In this document: one piece after another, positions 61,687-64,000 of the stretch
How the letters are laid out: each line of letters starts with the position of its first letter
Numbering within the stretch: the stretch's first letter is position 1
Assembly (NCBI GenBank): GCA_937770485.1
Contig: CALJHX010000034.1
Span: 1 to 64,000 of the forward strand
Source: an uncultured Verrucomicrobiae bacterium
GTDB taxonomy: Bacteria; Verrucomicrobiota; Verrucomicrobiia; Limisphaerales; UBA1096
Direction: 5' to 3'
DNA: 64,000 bases
Notes under the pieces: generated by a model
Databases searched by the model: none
Told to the model about the DNA's origin: nothing
What the model saw: only the letters and a program-made list of their open reading frames with translations
Program-made: the position numbers and the translations under genes

Positions 61687-63410
61687 ACGACGAGAAGCCC
61701 ATTCCGCACTGGCGGATTTTGGCCGGGGTCAACCGCACGCAAAGCTGGCGGCGGCTCAAGTCGGCGGTGGCGCACTCTCGGCTGCACGCGTTCCTTATGG
61801 GCCTGTTTGTCTTGGGTTACGCCTTGCTGGCGTACGCGCTGTTTCACAAGGCGCTGCAGTTCACCTCGAGCTTCCCCGGCCTGGGGCCGGTGCTGATCGA
61901 GCGGATGATATTCCTGTTGTTCGCGTTTCTGTTTTTGCTGTTACTGCTCAGCAACGTCATCATTAGCTTCACCAACCTCTTCCGAAACAGGGAAACGCAT
62001 TTTCTGCTGTCGCTGCCGGTGCCGCATCAGGTGGTTTATCGGTGGAAAATTTTTGAGTCCGGAATCCTGGCGTCTTGGGCGTTTTTGTTTTTGATCGCAC
62101 CATTCGTGGCGGCGTACGGGACAACCTACAACGCGCCGTGGCATTTTTATCTTGTGACGCCGATCTTCGTGGTGCTGTTCGTCGTGCTGCCGGCCATCCT
62201 CGGCAGTTGGGCGGCAATCGGGCTGGCGCGGTGGCTGGACCGGTTGGCGTTCCAGGTGGCCGCCGTGCTGGCGGTGATCGTGCTGATCGTCTTTGTCAGC
62301 TCGTGGCTGCAGCCGGAGACGGTGACCGACGAGATGCTCGAGACGCGCGTGCTCGACGTTGTCGACCGGTTGCTATCGCGCACGCGGTTTTCGCTGTTCC
62401 CGTTCCTGCCAAGCTACTGGGTGTCGAGCGGGATCACCCAATGGGTCGAGGGTGCGTTGATGGGCACATTTTTCTTTGGCTTGGTTTTGATCAGTCACAC
62501 GCTCTTTTTCGGCTACCTCGCCTCGACTCGCTCGGGCGGTTTTTTTTACGGGGCGCTCTCAGCGGTGAACAGCCGTGGCGGCGGCGCGACGGCCCGTTGG
62601 AAATTCTGGCGGAGCAAGCGACCGCTGGGCCAAGCGGCGTTCGCGTCCAAGCCGCTAGACCGCTGGGCCAAGCTGCTGTGGTGGGGGAGTGCCGATACGC
62701 GGGCGCTGATCGTGAAGGACATCCGCACCTTCTTGCGCGACGCGACCCAATGGGGCCAGTCGCTGATCCTGCTTGGCCTGTTGATCGCCTATATCGTGAA
62801 CCTTCGCCATTTTTCGCACCGGCTGACTAGCGATTTTTGGATCGACCTCACCTCGTACCTGAACCTTGGTGCATGCGCGCTGAATCTCGCCACGTTGACG
62901 ACCCGCTTCGTCTTCCCTCAAATCTCGCTCGAGGGCAAACGCATCTGGATTATCGGCATGGCGCCGCTTGGGATGCGCCGCACGCTCATGGCCAAGTTCC
63001 TCTTTTCCACCGCCGTGTCGATGATCGTGACGATGGCGCTGGTGGGGGCCTCATGCGCGATGCTCTCGATTTCGCTGGAGCGCATTCTGTACTTCACGCT
63101 GACCGTCGGAGTAATGGCGTTCACGCTCAACGCGCTAGCGGTGGGTCTCGGCGCGGTGTACCCGAACTTCCGTGAGGACAACCCGAGCAAGATCGTCAGC
63201 GGTTTCGGCGGCACGCTCTGCCTTGTGCTGAGTTTCCTCTATATCATTGGCATGCTGAGCCTCATGGCGGCGACATCGCGCTGGGCATTCGGCGGCAGCT
63301 CGTCGGTGATTTTCGGTCTGGGTTGGGCTCTGTTCCTCGGCGGCTCATTCCTGCTCGGTTGGCTGCCGCTGCGAACCGGCATCCGCAAAATGGCCAGCGT
63401 GGAAATCTAG
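61683..63410 (+). CDS. ABC transporter permease, multi-spanning
   Basis: 575 residues with many membrane segments (LHAFLMGLFVLGYALLAYAL, MIFLLFAFLFLLLLLSNVII, VVLFVVLPAILGSWAAIGLA, IWIIGMAPLGMRRTLMAKFL). A putative ABC-2-type exporter domain includes the lead NRETHFLLSLPVPHQVVYRW. The ATG overlaps the ATPase stop, so both are coupled. Length near 570 residues and the conserved SLPVPHQVVY motif match putative ABC exporter permeases of PVC bacteria and Firmicutes. Substrate unknown. Confidence 0.85.
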   Translation: MNDEKPIPHWRILAGVNRTQSWRRLKSAVAHSRLHAFLMGLFVLGYALLAYALFHKALQFTSSFPGLGPVLIERMIFLLFAFLFLLLLLSNVIISFTNLFRNRETHFLLSLPVPHQVVYRWKIFESGILASWAFLFLIAPFVAAYGTTYNAPWHFYLVTPIFVVLFVVLPAILGSWAAIGLARWLDRLAFQVAAVLAVIVLIVFVSSWLQPETVTDEMLETRVLDVVDRLLSRTRFSLFPFLPSYWVSSGITQWVEGALMGTFFFGLVLISHTLFFGYLASTRSGGFFYGALSAVNSRGGGATARWKFWRSKRPLGQAAFASKPLDRWAKLLWWGSADTRALIVKDIRTFLRDATQWGQSLILLGLLIAYIVNLRHFSHRLTSDFWIDLTSYLNLGACALNLATLTTRFVFPQISLEGKRIWIIGMAPLGMRRTLMAKFLFSTAVSMIVTMALVGASCAMLSISLERILYFTLTVGVMAFTLNALAVGLGAVYPNFREDNPSKIVSGFGGTLCLVLSFLYIIGMLSLMAATSRWAFGGSSSVIFGLGWALFLGGSFLLGWLPLRTGIRKMASVEI

Positions 63411-63430
63411 CCGATTGGCCAAGCGGGGAG

Positions 63431-64000
63431 TCAGTCTTTGGAGGGGCGCCAGTCGATTAGTTTTAGCTGAACGGTTTGGCGGTCGTTAAAGTTGTTGATC
63501 TGCGGTGCGATGGCAATGTCGAAAGTGTCTTTCGGCTCGTCCTCGGGCTTGAGGTTCCACGCAACGACTTCGGAGGTACCGCGCTCGTCGGTCACCCAGA
63601 ACTTGGCGTGCTGTTTGTCGCGGCCCATTCGGTAAACAGGACTCGAAAGGGTGAGTCCGGCGACGAGGAGTTGGATCTCCGGGTTGCCTTGGCCAAGCGG
63701 TTCGAGTTGGCGCATTTCCTCGATGTGCACCAGGGTCAGTTCCGAGAGGTCGGTCTCGGCGTCGAGCTTGAGCGGCGGCTGGAACATGTCGGGCGAGATG
63801 GTTTTCTTGGCGATCTCGTTGATCCGTTCGCGGAAGGCGTCAAGCCGGCCGGGCTTGACGGAGACGCCGGCGGCCATGGCGTGTCCGCCGTGATCGTTGA
63901 GGAGGTCGTCGCAGCCGCGCATGGCCTCGGCGAGGTCGAAGCCCTCGATGCTGCGGGCAGAGCCTTTCCAGCCGTCGCCGTCGCTGGCGAGGATGAAGGT
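63431..64000 (-). CDS. recJ: single-stranded-DNA exonuclease RecJ, C-terminal part
   Basis: Partial gene running off the window end; only the last 190 or so residues are seen. The upstream frame reads GWKGSARSIEGFDLAEAM and then DDLLNDHGGHAMAAGVSVKP, whose GGHxxAAG motif belongs to the DHHA1 domain that binds ssDNA. EEMRQLEPLGQGNPEIQLLV and LSSPVYRMGRDKQHAKFWVT continue into the C-terminal OB-fold (VQLKLIDWRPSKD). RecJ degrades ssDNA 5' to 3' in recombination and mismatch repair. A full palindrome CTTGGCCAAG lies inside, encoding LGQG. Confidence 0.93.
   Translation of the reverse strand, partial: TFILASDGDGWKGSARSIEGFDLAEAMRGCDDLLNDHGGHAMAAGVSVKPGRLDAFRERINEIAKKTISPDMFQPPLKLDAETDLSELTLVHIEEMRQLEPLGQGNPEIQLLVAGLTLSSPVYRMGRDKQHAKFWVTDERGTSEVVAWNLKPEDEPKDTFDIAIAPQINNFNDRQTVQLKLIDWRPSKD

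Overview
The window looks like a chromosomal segment of a verrucomicrobial (PVC superphylum) bacterium. The evidence is a PVC-type CxxCH heme-binding propeller/HEAT protein, planctomycete/verrucomicrobial style sulfatases, a ThuA-DUF1080 fusion, a PEP-CTERM protein, Tat-exported sugar-metabolism proteins, a CotH protein and a decayed integrase whose C-terminus resembles verrucomicrobial integrases. The assignment is by gene content only. I saw no rRNA, tRNA or CRISPR array.

Region 1 (1-16.8 kb) is visibly AT-richer and accessory. It holds two ankyrin-repeat remnants, a GNAT-aminotransferase fusion, a large secreted heme protein, three sulfatases, ThuA-DUF1080, a truncated leucine-rich-repeat gene, a mutarotase-like secreted protein and a PQQ-type propeller. 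Together these suggest uptake and desulfation of sulfated polysaccharides. It ends at a tyrosine recombinase broken by several frameshifts (about 16.25-16.6 kb), which suggests an old, now immobile island.

Region 2 (16.8-36.5 kb) carries an oppABCDF operon (oppC apparently frameshifted near its start), phhB, a pair of small exported proteins, an AT-rich SF1 helicase with a nuclease-like C-terminus (candidate defence gene), a HAD phosphatase with a ribulokinase, an alpha/beta hydrolase, an MMPL/RND exporter, lysA, remnants of hldE and gmhB, thiG, yggS and ndk. Region 3 (36.5-46.5 kb) is a carbon-oxidation cluster: SMP-30, LarA-like, a blue-copper protein, a propeller dehydrogenase-like protein, a TIM-barrel epimerase, an SDR, LhgO and CotH. 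Region 4 (46.5-64 kb) is mostly housekeeping: trpF, folK, a methyltransferase, a glyoxalase, an Rrf2 regulator, glnD, an ECF sigma/anti-sigma/DUF3106 set, lgt, an MBL hydrolase, ftsK, a LysM lipoprotein, an ABC exporter and the 3' part of recJ.

The most striking feature is not a gene. The perfect palindrome CTTGGCCAAG, often extended to CGCTTGGCCAAGCG, occurs at least 22 times, both inside and between genes. Only one exact copy lies in the 16.8 kb island and none lies in the helicase gene. It behaves like a highly iterated palindrome or an uptake/methylation signal and marks native versus acquired DNA.
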